A stretch of DNA of 64,000 bases from Myxococcales bacterium (GTDB lineage Bacteria; Myxococcota; Myxococcia; Myxococcales; Myxococcaceae). Under the pieces are notes generated by a model. The model had not been told where the DNA came from. It worked only from the letters and a program-made list of their open reading frames with translations, and searched no databases. Location: contig JACPVI010000036.1 of the NCBI GenBank assembly GCA_016191815.1, positions 1 to 64,000 of the forward strand, written 5' to 3'. Within the stretch, counting starts at the first letter, position 1. Each line of letters opens with the position of its first letter. Position numbers and translations under genes: made by a program. This document shows positions 1 to 8,046 of the stretch, one piece after another.

Positions 1-411
1 AACGACCGCTACGGGCACGACGTCGGGAATCAGGCGATCGTCGCGGTGGCGAGGCGGCTGGTGGAGGACCTCCGCGGAGCCGATTTCGCGGCGCGCTTCG
101 GCGGCGACGAGTTCGTGGTGCTGCTCCCGCACCAGACGCCTCGCGAGGCGCTCGCGCTCTCCGAGCGGCTGCTCGGGGCGCTCAGGAGCGTCAGGCTGGG
201 GTGCGCGGCCGACGAACGCTCTTCGCCGCCCGGGCTCACGGTGAGCATCGGCATCGCCGGGCACTGGGAGGACAGCCCGAAGAGCGGCGCCGAGGAGCTG
301 TTGCACGCCTCCGACGCGGCGCTCTACGAGGCGAAGCGGCGGGGCCGGGATCAGGCGGTCGTCTACGAGGACGCCCTCGAGGCTCGGGGGCGCGTGGAGT
401 ACCACGCGTAG
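1..411 (+). CDS. GGDEF diguanylate cyclase, C-terminal part (5' truncated by window)
   Basis: The reading frame is open from base 1 and ends in TAG at 409-411. It starts inside a GGDEF domain: NDRYGHDVGN is the usual nucleotide-binding helix region, followed by the active-site loop FGGDEFVVLL. The end, with VSIGIA and DAALYEAKRRGRDQ, is the normal C-terminus of the domain. The active-site residues are intact, so synthesis of cyclic-di-GMP from two GTP is expected. Upstream sensory domains lie outside the window. The next gene starts 7 bases later, so the two are probably co-transcribed. Confidence 0.93.
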   Translation, partial: NDRYGHDVGNQAIVAVARRLVEDLRGADFAARFGGDEFVVLLPHQTPREALALSERLLGALRSVRLGCAADERSSPPGLTVSIGIAGHWEDSPKSGAEELLHASDAALYEAKRRGRDQAVVYEDALEARGRVEYHA

Positions 412-418
412 GTGCCAG

Positions 419-2128
419 ATGGACGAAGGTGGGCTCCGCAGCGGTGCAAGGGTCGCGATCATCGGCGGAGGAGTGTGCGGCGCGGGCGTGGCCGCGGCCC
501 TCTTGAATTCGGCCCGGGCAAGGACGCGGTCCCTGGAGGTCACCGTCTTCGAGGGGAGCTGCGAGCCCAGCGAGCTCCGCCCTCCGGTGGTGCTCACCCC
601 GGAGTGCCGCTCCCGGCTCGCGGCGCTCGGCTGCCGGGTCCACCCGGATTGGCGCGCCCGGTCCCTCGAGGGGGCGGAGGTGTTCGCCTCCGGCCAGAGG
701 GTGCGGCTTTCGGCTCCGCCGGGAGCCCTCTGGGTGGTGGACGGCGAGCCGCCCTCCTGCACAGGCACCGAGCTGGTGAGGCGATCGCTCTCGGCGGCGG
801 CGGCGCTCTTGGGAGCCACCTTCCTGCCGAGGGCGGTGCAGCAGTTGGAGCGCCTCCCGCCGCCGCGGAAGCCCGAGCCCAACTCCGGGCCGATCGCGGT
901 CTTCTCACAGGGCAAGGTGGAGCGCTTCGATGCCGCGGTGCTCGCCACCGGAGCTGCCGGCACCCTGGGCGAGCGATTCTTCCGCGGATTCCGTGGCCCG
1001 CCGACGGTGCCGGCGGCGCATGCCCGGCTGCGCTACCCGTTCGCGCACCCGATCGGGCAGAACCTCTTGCGGTTGATGCTCGCGCCGGTAGCCGGCGTGG
1101 AGGCGCTCTACCTGATTCCCTGCGGCCGCTCGGTGCACGCGGTGGGGTTCGGCCCGGCGATCACCCCGGTGGAGCTGTGCCAGGCGCTGATGGCCGCCTC
1201 CCGCGACGGGGTGCTCCGGGACGGCTTCGAGCTGGCGGGCATGCGCATGGGGCGGGTCCCCTCCGGCGCTGGACGCCGCATCACCTCCGCCGGCATGCTC
1301 GCCGTCGGCGCCGCCGGGCTCGGGCACCCGCTCCAGGTCGGGCTCGCCGAGGCGCTCTCCTCGTGTACCCGGGCCGCGGTGGCGCTGCTCGATGCGGGCG
1401 GCGACGGCGGGGCCCTGGAGCGGCGGTACGTCCAAGACGGGATGTTCGACCTCATCGAGGACGCGGCCATGGGCTCGAAGGCGCTGAGGTGGCTCTTGCG
1501 CGCGCGGCATCGGGCGCCGGACGCCTTGGAGCGCGCCCGGAGGCGGTGTCCTCCGGGCGGCTCGTACTCCGCCGGGGTGTTGGGCCTCGGCTCCCCGGAT
1601 GGCCGGACGCTCCTCTCGAGCGCTCGAAGGGCCGGCCTGTGGGAGATCCTCCGTTCGGCGTTCTTCACTGCCGAGGAGCCGGCCGGCCGGACCGTTTCGC
1701 CCGAACCGAACCTCTTCTTCATCGTGGAGGACGACGAGACCGCGCGGGAGGCGCTGACTCACTACCTCGAGTCGCAGGGCGCCAAGGTCGTGGCTTTCTC
1801 CGACGAGTTGTCCCTCTTCGCGGCGGTCGCCCAGCGGCCGCCCACCGCCGTCCTGCTTGACGTGGTGCTGTCGTGGGTGGACGGCCTTCGGCTGTGCGAG
1901 GGGCTGAAGCGGCACCCGCTCACCCGCGCGGTCAGGGTGCTGGTGACCAGCGGGCTCGACCGCCCGCACATCAGGGCGCGTGCGCTCGCGGCCGGCGCCG
2001 AGGCTTTCCTCCCCAAGCCGCTCGATCCGCCCCTTCTGTGGGCCGCGCTGGCGGGCGTGGCGCCGGCGCTGGGGGCGGGGACGTCGCTCTGCCACCCGGC
2101 CACCGTGGGGAGCGCGGCGCCCGCCTAG
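419..2128 (+). CDS. FAD-dependent oxidoreductase fused to a C-terminal receiver domain
   Basis: This is a 569-residue protein. Near the N-terminus VAIIGGGVCGAGVAAALL is a dinucleotide-binding GxGxxG fold. The mid-region AVGAAGLGHPLQVGLAEAL resembles the second FAD-contact motif (G-D/A-A-x4-P) of squalene epoxidase and geranylgeranyl reductase type flavoproteins, although the usual Asp is Ala here. From about residue 435 the protein becomes a response-regulator receiver: VEDDETAREAL supplies the acidic pocket, LLDVVLSWVDG the phospho-acceptor Asp and LPKPLDPP the conserved Lys. The two parts are continuous in one frame with no stop. The substrate is unknown. The order suggests a flavoprotein controlled by, or acting on, a phosphorelay, next to a diguanylate cyclase. 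This fusion is unusual. Confidence 0.75.
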   Translation: MDEGGLRSGARVAIIGGGVCGAGVAAALLNSARARTRSLEVTVFEGSCEPSELRPPVVLTPECRSRLAALGCRVHPDWRARSLEGAEVFASGQRVRLSAPPGALWVVDGEPPSCTGTELVRRSLSAAAALLGATFLPRAVQQLERLPPPRKPEPNSGPIAVFSQGKVERFDAAVLATGAAGTLGERFFRGFRGPPTVPAAHARLRYPFAHPIGQNLLRLMLAPVAGVEALYLIPCGRSVHAVGFGPAITPVELCQALMAASRDGVLRDGFELAGMRMGRVPSGAGRRITSAGMLAVGAAGLGHPLQVGLAEALSSCTRAAVALLDAGGDGGALERRYVQDGMFDLIEDAAMGSKALRWLLRARHRAPDALERARRRCPPGGSYSAGVLGLGSPDGRTLLSSARRAGLWEILRSAFFTAEEPAGRTVSPEPNLFFIVEDDETAREALTHYLESQGAKVVAFSDELSLFAAVAQRPPTAVLLDVVLSWVDGLRLCEGLKRHPLTRAVRVLVTSGLDRPHIRARALAAGAEAFLPKPLDPPLLWAALAGVAPALGAGTSLCHPATVGSAAPA

Positions 2129-2355
2129 CTCGACGGGCGGATGGAACCTCGAAGGCTGCGAGTAGCGAGGACCGCGTCGGGCGTCTCGCTCTCCGGCACC
2201 GCGGCTGCCCGGCGCGCCGCGAGAACCCTCTACGTCGGTGTGGCTCTCACCCTGGCGCGGGACCACGCCCCAGTCGCCTCGCCGTGCCCCCGCCCGTCCC
2301 TCGGCAATTTGACGGCGCCCCTCGCGACCAGGAACGGCACGGCGAGCTGGAGGTC

Positions 2356-2757
2356 TCACCAGCGGACGAGCTTCAAGCTCCTGACGCATCGGAAGTGACG
2401 CGTGTTCCGCGTGACCACCGTCAGGTCCTCTGCGAGCGCGATCGCGGCGATCATGCAATCGGACTCGCCGATGAGGCGACCCGCGCGCTCCAGCTCCGCG
2501 ATGATCTGGCCGCAGCGTTCGGCTGCACGGTCGTCAAAAGGAAGCGACCGGAAGGCGGTGAAAAACTGGTCGAGCCGCGCAATCACGATTACGGGGTCTC
2601 GGCTGCCCCACGCGCCGCGAAAAAGCTCTTTCTTCACGACGCTGCACAGCGCGACGTCCTCGGCCGGCGTTCCGAGCCAGCGGTCACGGACCTTGACGTC
2701 GGTGCCGTTCAGAAACGCGACGCACGCGTCGGTGTCGATCAGGAATCTCAGCGGCAA
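2356..2757 (-). CDS. vapC: VapC-like PIN-domain toxin ribonuclease
   Basis: This 133-residue PIN protein begins with FLIDTDACVAFLNG, the first catalytic Asp strand. It also has VVKKELFRGAW with the Glu, GESDCMIAAIALAEDLTVV with the central Asp, and TRNTRHF at the end, so the four-acidic-residue metal site of VapC RNases is present. The start is TTG; a GGAGG lies 9 bases upstream of it inside the preceding ORF, which supports translation from that point. It is the distal gene of a two-gene toxin-antitoxin cassette. VapC proteins usually cleave tRNA or rRNA; the target here cannot be read from sequence. Confidence 0.88.
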   Translation of the reverse strand: MPLRFLIDTDACVAFLNGTDVKVRDRWLGTPAEDVALCSVVKKELFRGAWGSRDPVIVIARLDQFFTAFRSLPFDDRAAERCGQIIAELERAGRLIGESDCMIAAIALAEDLTVVTRNTRHFRCVRSLKLVRW

Positions 2758-2974
2758 ATCGGGGCGCCTCCGGAACGCGGTCGGGGGGGACCTTCAGCAT
2801 CCCCTTCAGGCTTCCAAACAGCTCGGCGAAGCCTTCCGGCCAACCGCGCTCGTCAAGGCTTGCTGGGCGGCCCAGCGACGCAACATACGCCGACAGGGTC
2901 GTCTTCCTCCGCCTCGCCTCGCGACGGAAGCGCTTCTCGACCGCGTCCGGAAGGTAGATCGTCAGCTGACCCAT
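2684..2974 (-). CDS. vapB: putative VapB/CopG-type antitoxin of the vapC pair
   Basis: From the ATG at 2974 the product is 96 residues and begins MGQLTIYLPDAVEKRF, a ribbon-helix-helix type beta strand, followed by a helix with KTTLSAYVASLG. This is the fold of small DNA-binding antitoxins. A longer GTG start at 3007 is possible. The 3' end overlaps vapC by 74 bases, more than usual, and the overlapped tail is Arg/His rich and may be only the other frame of vapC. The AT-rich DNA just upstream would be the autoregulated promoter. The antitoxin role is inferred from position and fold. Confidence 0.65.
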   Translation of the reverse strand: MGQLTIYLPDAVEKRFRREARRRKTTLSAYVASLGRPASLDERGWPEGFAELFGSLKGMLKVPPDRVPEAPRFAAEIPDRHRRVRRVSERHRRQGP

Positions 2975-2994
2975 ATGATATGTCTTATACGATA
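2974..2994 (-). promoter_or_regulatory. AT-rich imperfect palindrome at the vapB start, candidate operator and -10 region
   Basis: The plus strand reads TATGATATGTCTTATACGAT then A. The ends mirror each other: TAT pairs with ATA at the outside and TAT with ATA again inside, 6 of 10 base pairs around a central C. The minus strand contains TATAAG ending about 9 bases before the ATG, which would give a leaderless or very short leader transcript. Only 43 bases separate this start from the miaA stop, so the toxin-antitoxin promoter should lie here. The low GC stands out against its surroundings. Confidence 0.4.
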
Positions 2995-3017
2995 CTGCAT
3001 CCTTCACCGCCAGCGGT

Positions 3018-3902
3018 TTATCCTTCCAACACCTCCCGGTAGGGCGGCCGGACGAACTGGGCGCCCTTCTCCTTGCGAAACCAGGTGAGCTGGCGCTTGG
3101 CGTACCGCCGCGTCTCCTGCGCCGCCTGCCGAATCGCCTCCTCGCGGCCGAGCCTGCTCTCCACCAGCGCCAGCGCCTGCGCGTAGCCGACGCTCCTCAT
3201 CGGCGCCGCCTCCCGAAAGCCCATCGACACCAGCCGCCGCACCTCTTCCTCGATGCCCGTCTCGAACAGCGCCCGCGTCCGCCGATCGATCGCCGCGTAC
3301 AGCTCCTCCCGGGGAGGCGAGAGCACCCATAGCCGAAAGGGATAGCGTTCCTCGGCGAAGGCGTGCTTCGCCCGGTGCGCCGACGCCGGCACTCGGGTCA
3401 GCTCGTAGATCTCCAACGCCCGCACCGTCCGGGTTACGTCCGCCGGGTCGATCGCCGCCGCGCTCTCCGGGTCGACCGCGCGCAGACGGTCGTGGAGGGC
3501 CTTCTTGCCGAGCCTCTGCGCTTCTTCCTCGAGGCGAGCCCTGAGCGCTGGCTCGCCAGGTGGCGCGGGGACGACTCCGTGCAAGAGCACCCGGAGGTAC
3601 AGCCCCGTTCCGCCCACCACCACCACCTCCTTGCCGCGGGCGCGGATGTCCGCGACGGCCTGGTCAGCCAGCTTCTGGAACCGCGCTGCGGAGAACCCCT
3701 CCCAAGGCTCCACCACCGACACCAGGTGGTGCCGGACCCGCGCCAGCTGCTGCGCCGAGGGCTTCGCGGTGCCGATGTCGAAATGGCGGTAGACCTGCTG
3801 GGAGTCCGCGCTGACGATCTCCGCCCTGATGCGCTCCGCCAGCTCGATCGCGAGCGCCGTCTTGCCCGAGGCCGTCGGGCCGGCGATCACCTCGAGCTTC
3901 AC
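3018..3902 (-). CDS. miaA: tRNA dimethylallyltransferase MiaA
   Basis: MiaA transfers a dimethylallyl group to N6 of A37 in tRNAs that read UNN codons. The 294-residue length matches the family. The N-terminal P-loop is AGPTASGKTALA, followed by SADSQQVYRHFDIGTAKP, VVVGGTGLYLRVLLHG and RRYAKRQLTWFRKEKG near the end, all characteristic of MiaA. I chose the GTG at 3902 because it puts LEVIAGPTASGK at the N-terminus and overlaps the upstream HprK-like stop as GTGA. A longer open frame to 4145 only reads the upstream gene in another frame. This housekeeping gene appears attached to the end of the PqqD/HprK-like operon. Confidence 0.95.
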   Translation of the reverse strand: MKLEVIAGPTASGKTALAIELAERIRAEIVSADSQQVYRHFDIGTAKPSAQQLARVRHHLVSVVEPWEGFSAARFQKLADQAVADIRARGKEVVVVGGTGLYLRVLLHGVVPAPPGEPALRARLEEEAQRLGKKALHDRLRAVDPESAAAIDPADVTRTVRALEIYELTRVPASAHRAKHAFAEERYPFRLWVLSPPREELYAAIDRRTRALFETGIEEEVRRLVSMGFREAAPMRSVGYAQALALVESRLGREEAIRQAAQETRRYAKRQLTWFRKEKGAQFVRPPYREVLEG

Positions 3903-4696
3903 CGCGGCTCCAGCGCCGAGCCGATCACCTCCGCCACGGAGGTTTCCTTGGCAAAGTGGAGCCGGACCGAGGGCACCCGGTTGAGCAGGTCGGACGCGGC
4001 GCGGAAGAGCCTCGCGCGCCCGGAGGCGGTGGGATCGCCGATCAGCGTATTCGCCGACAGGTCGCGGAACAGGTCGGTAGGGCTCACCGCCTCGAGCCGG
4101 TGCCGATCCGACCATGCCAGGAGTCCGACCGACTGGAGCCGGCACCGCCGCGGAAGGCCCAGGTACCAGGGAGTGCCTTCGAGTAAGTACTCCTCTGCCT
4201 CAGGCCTGACCGCGACCAATTCGTCGGAGAGCACGGTCAGACCAGCCGAAGCGCAGAGCCTCCCCAGCGTACTCTTTCCTGCCCCTGAGGGTCCGAGGAA
4301 CAGAGCCGCCCGCTCTCTCTTGGCGATACCCACCCCATGCACCAGCAGCCCGCCATCAGCGGACAGCTCCCGAGCCAGGAGCACCTTCAGCACCGCCTCG
4401 ATCGGGAAGCGCTCCGCGCACTGCTTGACGCTCGCGCGCCTGTGGGCGGTGTGGACCTGCGCCGAGTAGCAATCGCCCCGGAGCACCACTCCCTCGGGCG
4501 ATGGCTCTATCTCTGGAAGGGTCCGGGGACCAGCCGGCGGCTCGCCAGCCACCACGCTCGCCTCGATCACCCAATCCGCGGAGGAGCCGGTGGCGAAGGC
4601 CGCGAAGTCTTTCCGGAGGCCGGCGATGACCGGCTCCGGGGCCTGAACCTCGACCGACAGGCCTGCGATGCGAAAGCGCGCCGCGGACAAGCCCAT
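3899..4696 (-). CDS. HprK-related kinase (HprK/PEPCK-like P-loop protein) of a PqqD-linked peptide system
   Basis: In this 265-residue protein a Walker A loop, GPSGAGKS, lies at residues 135-142, preceded by GGLLVHGVGI. That is the arrangement of the C-terminal kinase half of HPr kinase/phosphorylase and of the HprK-like kinases found with PqqD-like proteins and in some lasso-peptide clusters. LTVLSDELVAVRP follows as the Asp-bearing strand, as in HprK. The N-terminal 110 residues are not the HprK N-domain and look specific to this subgroup. The gene starts on the base next to the stop of a 63-residue peptide gene and overlaps miaA downstream. By family knowledge it may phosphorylate a peptide or small protein; the substrate is not proven. 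Confidence 0.78.
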   Translation of the reverse strand: MGLSAARFRIAGLSVEVQAPEPVIAGLRKDFAAFATGSSADWVIEASVVAGEPPAGPRTLPEIEPSPEGVVLRGDCYSAQVHTAHRRASVKQCAERFPIEAVLKVLLARELSADGGLLVHGVGIAKRERAALFLGPSGAGKSTLGRLCASAGLTVLSDELVAVRPEAEEYLLEGTPWYLGLPRRCRLQSVGLLAWSDRHRLEAVSPTDLFRDLSANTLIGDPTASGRARLFRAASDLLNRVPSVRLHFAKETSVAEVIGSALEPR

Positions 4697-4888
4697 CTAG
4701 TCCGTGCACCAGTCGCTCCCCGGGGGGTCGCAGTCTGGTGGGGGGTCGATGTGGCCGCTGACGTGGGACGCAAGCCCCACAAACTCCTGCTCCCAAACAA
4801 TCGCAGGCGGGGAGTACCGGGCAGTGGCGCCAAGCCGTTCAGTCGGCTCGGGCTCCAGCTCACTGTCGGCTGTCTCGTGCGGCGCCAC
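4697..4888 (-). CDS. 63-residue peptide, candidate RiPP-like precursor with YxxPxI recognition motif
   Basis: The GTG start directly follows an in-frame TAG, and AGGA sits 4 bases upstream, so no other start is possible. The stop abuts the kinase start. The first half is acidic and Glu/Pro rich. The middle contains RYSPPAIVWEQEF, in which YSPPAI fits the Y-x-x-P-x-L/I pattern that PqqD-like recognition elements bind in lasso-peptide leaders. The C-terminus is Pro/Asp rich with two Cys (DPPPDCDPP, then SDWCTD at the end). There is no signal peptide. Its position between a large secreted protein and an HprK-like kinase, in an operon headed by a PqqD-like gene, suggests a substrate or precursor. 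I see no cyclase, radical-SAM or peptidase gene nearby. Confidence 0.6.
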   Translation of the reverse strand: MAPHETADSELEPEPTERLGATARYSPPAIVWEQEFVGLASHVSGHIDPPPDCDPPGSDWCTD

Positions 4889-4959
4889 TTCGTCCTACGC
4901 CCTCCGGCCCTCAAGTCTCACGGGAATGAACGCCCACCACAAGGAAACGCACCACGACC

Positions 4960-7900
4960 CTAGAAGGGGACTGCCACCGCGCACAGTCGCCCGTCTTCGG
5001 AGTTGACGTGTAGACGTTTCGGAGAAGTGCCGGCCTCGATCGCAGGTGGCCCCAACGCGAATCCCGAGATCAGGGTGAGCGGGTTCTCGTCCGCCCCGGT
5101 GTAGGTGCTGAGCTGGTGGATCACGCCGTCGCGATCGCCCACGTAGATCTTCTGAGAGGTGTAATCGATCCGGATGCCCGCTGGAGAGGTCATCGCCGGC
5201 AGCGAGGCCCAGGCCCAGAACGGGGTGACCGCCTTGGTGGTCGGGTCCACCGAGTAGCGCTGCACCACCCCGCTGGACTGCGAGGCGATGAAACCGTTGG
5301 CGATCGGAGCGACGTAGGTCGTGGTCGCGTCCGGAGTCACTCCGTCGGCTTTGAGGAGCTGGTAGCTCCACACCTGCGCCAGCGTGCTCGGATCGTACGC
5401 GTAGATGAGGCCAGAGTTGGTCGTCACGATGACCACCTGGTTGGCCATGTTGACCGAATGATCGATGTCGCCGAGGTTGAAAGAGGTGACCAACCCCCCG
5501 TTCAAGGTATTGACCACCCACAGCGACGGCTGGGTGCCTCCGTTGGAGCGGCTCGCCACCCACAGGCGGTTGTTCTGGTAGTCCACCAGCATGCCGCCGC
5601 TGATCATGTCCAGGTTGCCGGGGGCGAAGGTCCACGCCTGCGTCCCGTCGTTGCTGTAGCGCGCCCGCACCTCGTTCTGCGTCCGGTTGGCGGTCCGCCG
5701 CGTCGCGAAGAGGACCAGGTCTTTCCCGGGGAAGGCCGCCTGGAAGGCCGCGTTGCCGTATTGGTATAGCTGGACCATCGGCGGCGCCTGGATTCCGCCG
5801 TCGAGGACGAAGGGGCCCGCCCTCCACGCCACGGCTCCCGAGGTGGCGCTGATCACGTAGCCGTTCGCGCTCTGGTCCCCGACCAGGATCCACTTCCCGG
5901 ATCTCCCGGCGAGCGGAACCACCGGCGAGCGGCTCTGCACCGCGCCGGTGACCCGAACCGGCCTCCAGCGCTCCGAGCCGTCCAGCGTGGGATCGGTGGA
6001 GGTGAGGTTGGAAGTCACCGCCTTCAAGTTGCCCGCGCTGTAGACGCCGACGCCGGTCTCGGTCACCGGCTGCACGCTGCTCGAGAAGCCGGTGTTGTAG
6101 CACCACAGCGGGGTGCGGGCGGCGCGGCTGGTCGGCTCCGAGAAGATGCCCTGCGTGCTCGGCACGTTCCCGGAGGAGTAGATCCAGAACTCGTCGTGGT
6201 TGTAGACCTTGTAGTAGTAGCGCTGGCCGTCGGTGAGGCCAGTGTCGGAGAAGCTGGAGCTGAAGCTCAAAGTGTCCACGTAGGCCACCGAGGCGTTGCC
6301 GATCACGTCCCCCACGGTGTAGCGGGTGCCGGAGGCCGGCGGGGTCGACGGCGCCCCGGTCGTGGAGCGGAGCACCAAGACGCCGTCGTGATCGCCGGGG
6401 TTGGTCCAGATCAGCCGGTTGCGGCCCGGTCCCGAAAGCGCGATCAGGTCGATGATGTCCGGCACGGTCCGGGAGATGAAAACGGTCACCTGGTCCTCCA
6501 CCCGCACGGTGGTGCCGTCGGCAAGCGTGAGGATGGCGCGGTGGGTGTAGGTGGTGGTCTGCGTCACCGTGCCGATGGTGTACTGCATGGTGAAGGTCTT
6601 GCTCTGGCCGGGGGCTAGCTCGGCGGCGGCGTTGGGCGCGGTGAAGGTGAAGGTCTTGGGGCTCTGCTTGCTCGCGTCCACGGTCCACCCGGAGGTGTCC
6701 ACGCTGTTGGTGGCGCTGCCGAACGGAGCGCCGGGGTCGATGATTCCCAGTTCCTTGATGTTCTGCCCGCCGCCGTTGAAGACGGTGTACTGGATGGTCT
6801 TCACCCCCGCGCCGGAAATCACCGAGGAGGGGTTGGCGCGAATGGTGTGCGTCACCACGTATCCCAGCGCGGAGGCCACCGGGACGCTGGCGACCGGCAT
6901 TCCCTCCTTCACCGCGGTCGCCTGTCCGGAGAACTGGTAGGTCTGGCCGGGAGTCCCGTTGATCCGGTACACCCAGTAGAAGCGGGCCGCGCTCCCCGCC
7001 GAGAGGGTCGCCACGTTCGCCGGCTCGGGCCCCGACACCAGCGTGCGCGTCGCGGTGCCGCTGATGCTCAGCGGGTTCGGCACCACGTTGGTCAGCGGCG
7101 AGGTGCCGTTGTTGCTCACCATCAGCGACACGGTGACCTGCGCGCCGTCGGTGACTCCGGGCGGGGTGAGGCTCATCGCTCCGGTGAAATCCCCTACGCT
7201 CACCGTCTGGCTCTGGGCGAGGTTGGAGGTGACCGCGTTGGCGCCGGTGGTGAACGCCGAGGTGCTGAAGGTGGAGACGCCGTCAGAGTTGGCCACGTAC
7301 CTCCAGCTGATCTGCGCGGAGGCGTTCTGAGCCAGGCTGGCAATGCTCGCAGGGGTGGGCCCGGCGGTTAGTCCGAAGGTGGCCCCTCCCTGCGCCGCCG
7401 GCGGGCTGGTCGAAGGCTGGTAGGGAGTGATGCTGGTCTTGGTCTGAGAGGCGCGGTTGGTGACGGTCATGGTGACCGTCACGCTGCCGCCCTGCGAGAG
7501 CACGCGCGGGGAGACGTTGAGCTGGGCGGAGAGCCCGACCCGCGTCCAGCTCGAGGCGCCGGTCCAGTGCGGGAACGTGACGCTGGGGTTGGCGCACCCG
7601 TCGTAGGCCTCGGTCTTGCCCGTGCCGGAATCGTCCAGGTCCTCGCCAGCGACGTCCTTGGTCGCCGGGGTGGCCACCACCCGGACGCCGAAGAGGTCGG
7701 ACTGGCCCGGCGACAGGCCCACCGCGGGGCAGCCGCCGGCGGGGACGAAGGTGATCGACCGGTTCAGCATGTCCATGGCCTGGACGACCCAACCCGGCGG
7801 CGCCACTCCTCCTTCGATGTCGTAGTCGTTGGCGCTGCCACCCGCGAAGGGGAACTTGAGGGTGATCTTGTTGAGGCTGTTGGTGCTCGAGGCCCCGTTC

Positions 7901-8034
7901 GCGATGGTGAAGGTCAGGGTGGAGATCTCTCCCATCACCGCTACGCCCGACGACCGGTTGATGGTCCAGCTGTTGGCTGCGAGCGCCACGGCCGGAAGAA
8001 GGAGCGCCGCGAACACGATGTTTGCTTTCTTCAT
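4960..8034 (-). CDS. large secreted protein with Ig-like/fibronectin-like repeats and a C-terminal PQQ-type beta-propeller
   Basis: This protein has 1024 residues. Residues 1-20 (MKKANIVFAALLLPAVALAA) form a clear signal peptide. There follow several 110-140-residue beta-rich repeats with conserved turns such as VTVTMTVTNR, VTVSLMVSNNG and IQYTVFNGGG, resembling CARDB/DUF11 adhesion modules. A fibronectin-III-like part with RLIWTNPGDHDG and YYYKVYNHDEFW comes near residue 560-640. The last 350 residues have propeller-like strands such as GLIYAYDPSTLAQVWSYQ and QKIYVGDRDGVIHQLSTYTG, as in PQQ-repeat (BamB-like) propellers. GGGAGG lies 4 bases before the ATG, so strong translation is expected. 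It is 12 bases behind the lipoprotein gene. The predicted location is extracytoplasmic; the role is unknown. Confidence 0.8.
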   Translation of the reverse strand: MKKANIVFAALLLPAVALAANSWTINRSSGVAVMGEISTLTFTIANGASSTNSLNKITLKFPFAGGSANDYDIEGGVAPPGWVVQAMDMLNRSITFVPAGGCPAVGLSPGQSDLFGVRVVATPATKDVAGEDLDDSGTGKTEAYDGCANPSVTFPHWTGASSWTRVGLSAQLNVSPRVLSQGGSVTVTMTVTNRASQTKTSITPYQPSTSPPAAQGGATFGLTAGPTPASIASLAQNASAQISWRYVANSDGVSTFSTSAFTTGANAVTSNLAQSQTVSVGDFTGAMSLTPPGVTDGAQVTVSLMVSNNGTSPLTNVVPNPLSISGTATRTLVSGPEPANVATLSAGSAARFYWVYRINGTPGQTYQFSGQATAVKEGMPVASVPVASALGYVVTHTIRANPSSVISGAGVKTIQYTVFNGGGQNIKELGIIDPGAPFGSATNSVDTSGWTVDASKQSPKTFTFTAPNAAAELAPGQSKTFTMQYTIGTVTQTTTYTHRAILTLADGTTVRVEDQVTVFISRTVPDIIDLIALSGPGRNRLIWTNPGDHDGVLVLRSTTGAPSTPPASGTRYTVGDVIGNASVAYVDTLSFSSSFSDTGLTDGQRYYYKVYNHDEFWIYSSGNVPSTQGIFSEPTSRAARTPLWCYNTGFSSSVQPVTETGVGVYSAGNLKAVTSNLTSTDPTLDGSERWRPVRVTGAVQSRSPVVPLAGRSGKWILVGDQSANGYVISATSGAVAWRAGPFVLDGGIQAPPMVQLYQYGNAAFQAAFPGKDLVLFATRRTANRTQNEVRARYSNDGTQAWTFAPGNLDMISGGMLVDYQNNRLWVASRSNGGTQPSLWVVNTLNGGLVTSFNLGDIDHSVNMANQVVIVTTNSGLIYAYDPSTLAQVWSYQLLKADGVTPDATTTYVAPIANGFIASQSSGVVQRYSVDPTTKAVTPFWAWASLPAMTSPAGIRIDYTSQKIYVGDRDGVIHQLSTYTGADENPLTLISGFALGPPAIEAGTSPKRLHVNSEDGRLCAVAVPF

Positions 8035-8046
8035 CGCGACCTCCCT

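Noticed and set aside
905-2458. Long minus-strand open frame of 517 codons opposite the flavoprotein gene
   Set aside because: It is rich in Arg, Gly, Ala, Pro and His, has no domain motif and lies fully opposite a gene with clear motifs. Such antisense frames are expected at this GC content.
4895-6688. 597-codon minus-strand frame inside the large secreted protein gene
   Set aside because: The product is low-complexity Arg/His/Gly/Pro with no motif, while the 4960-8034 frame has a signal peptide and regular beta repeats.
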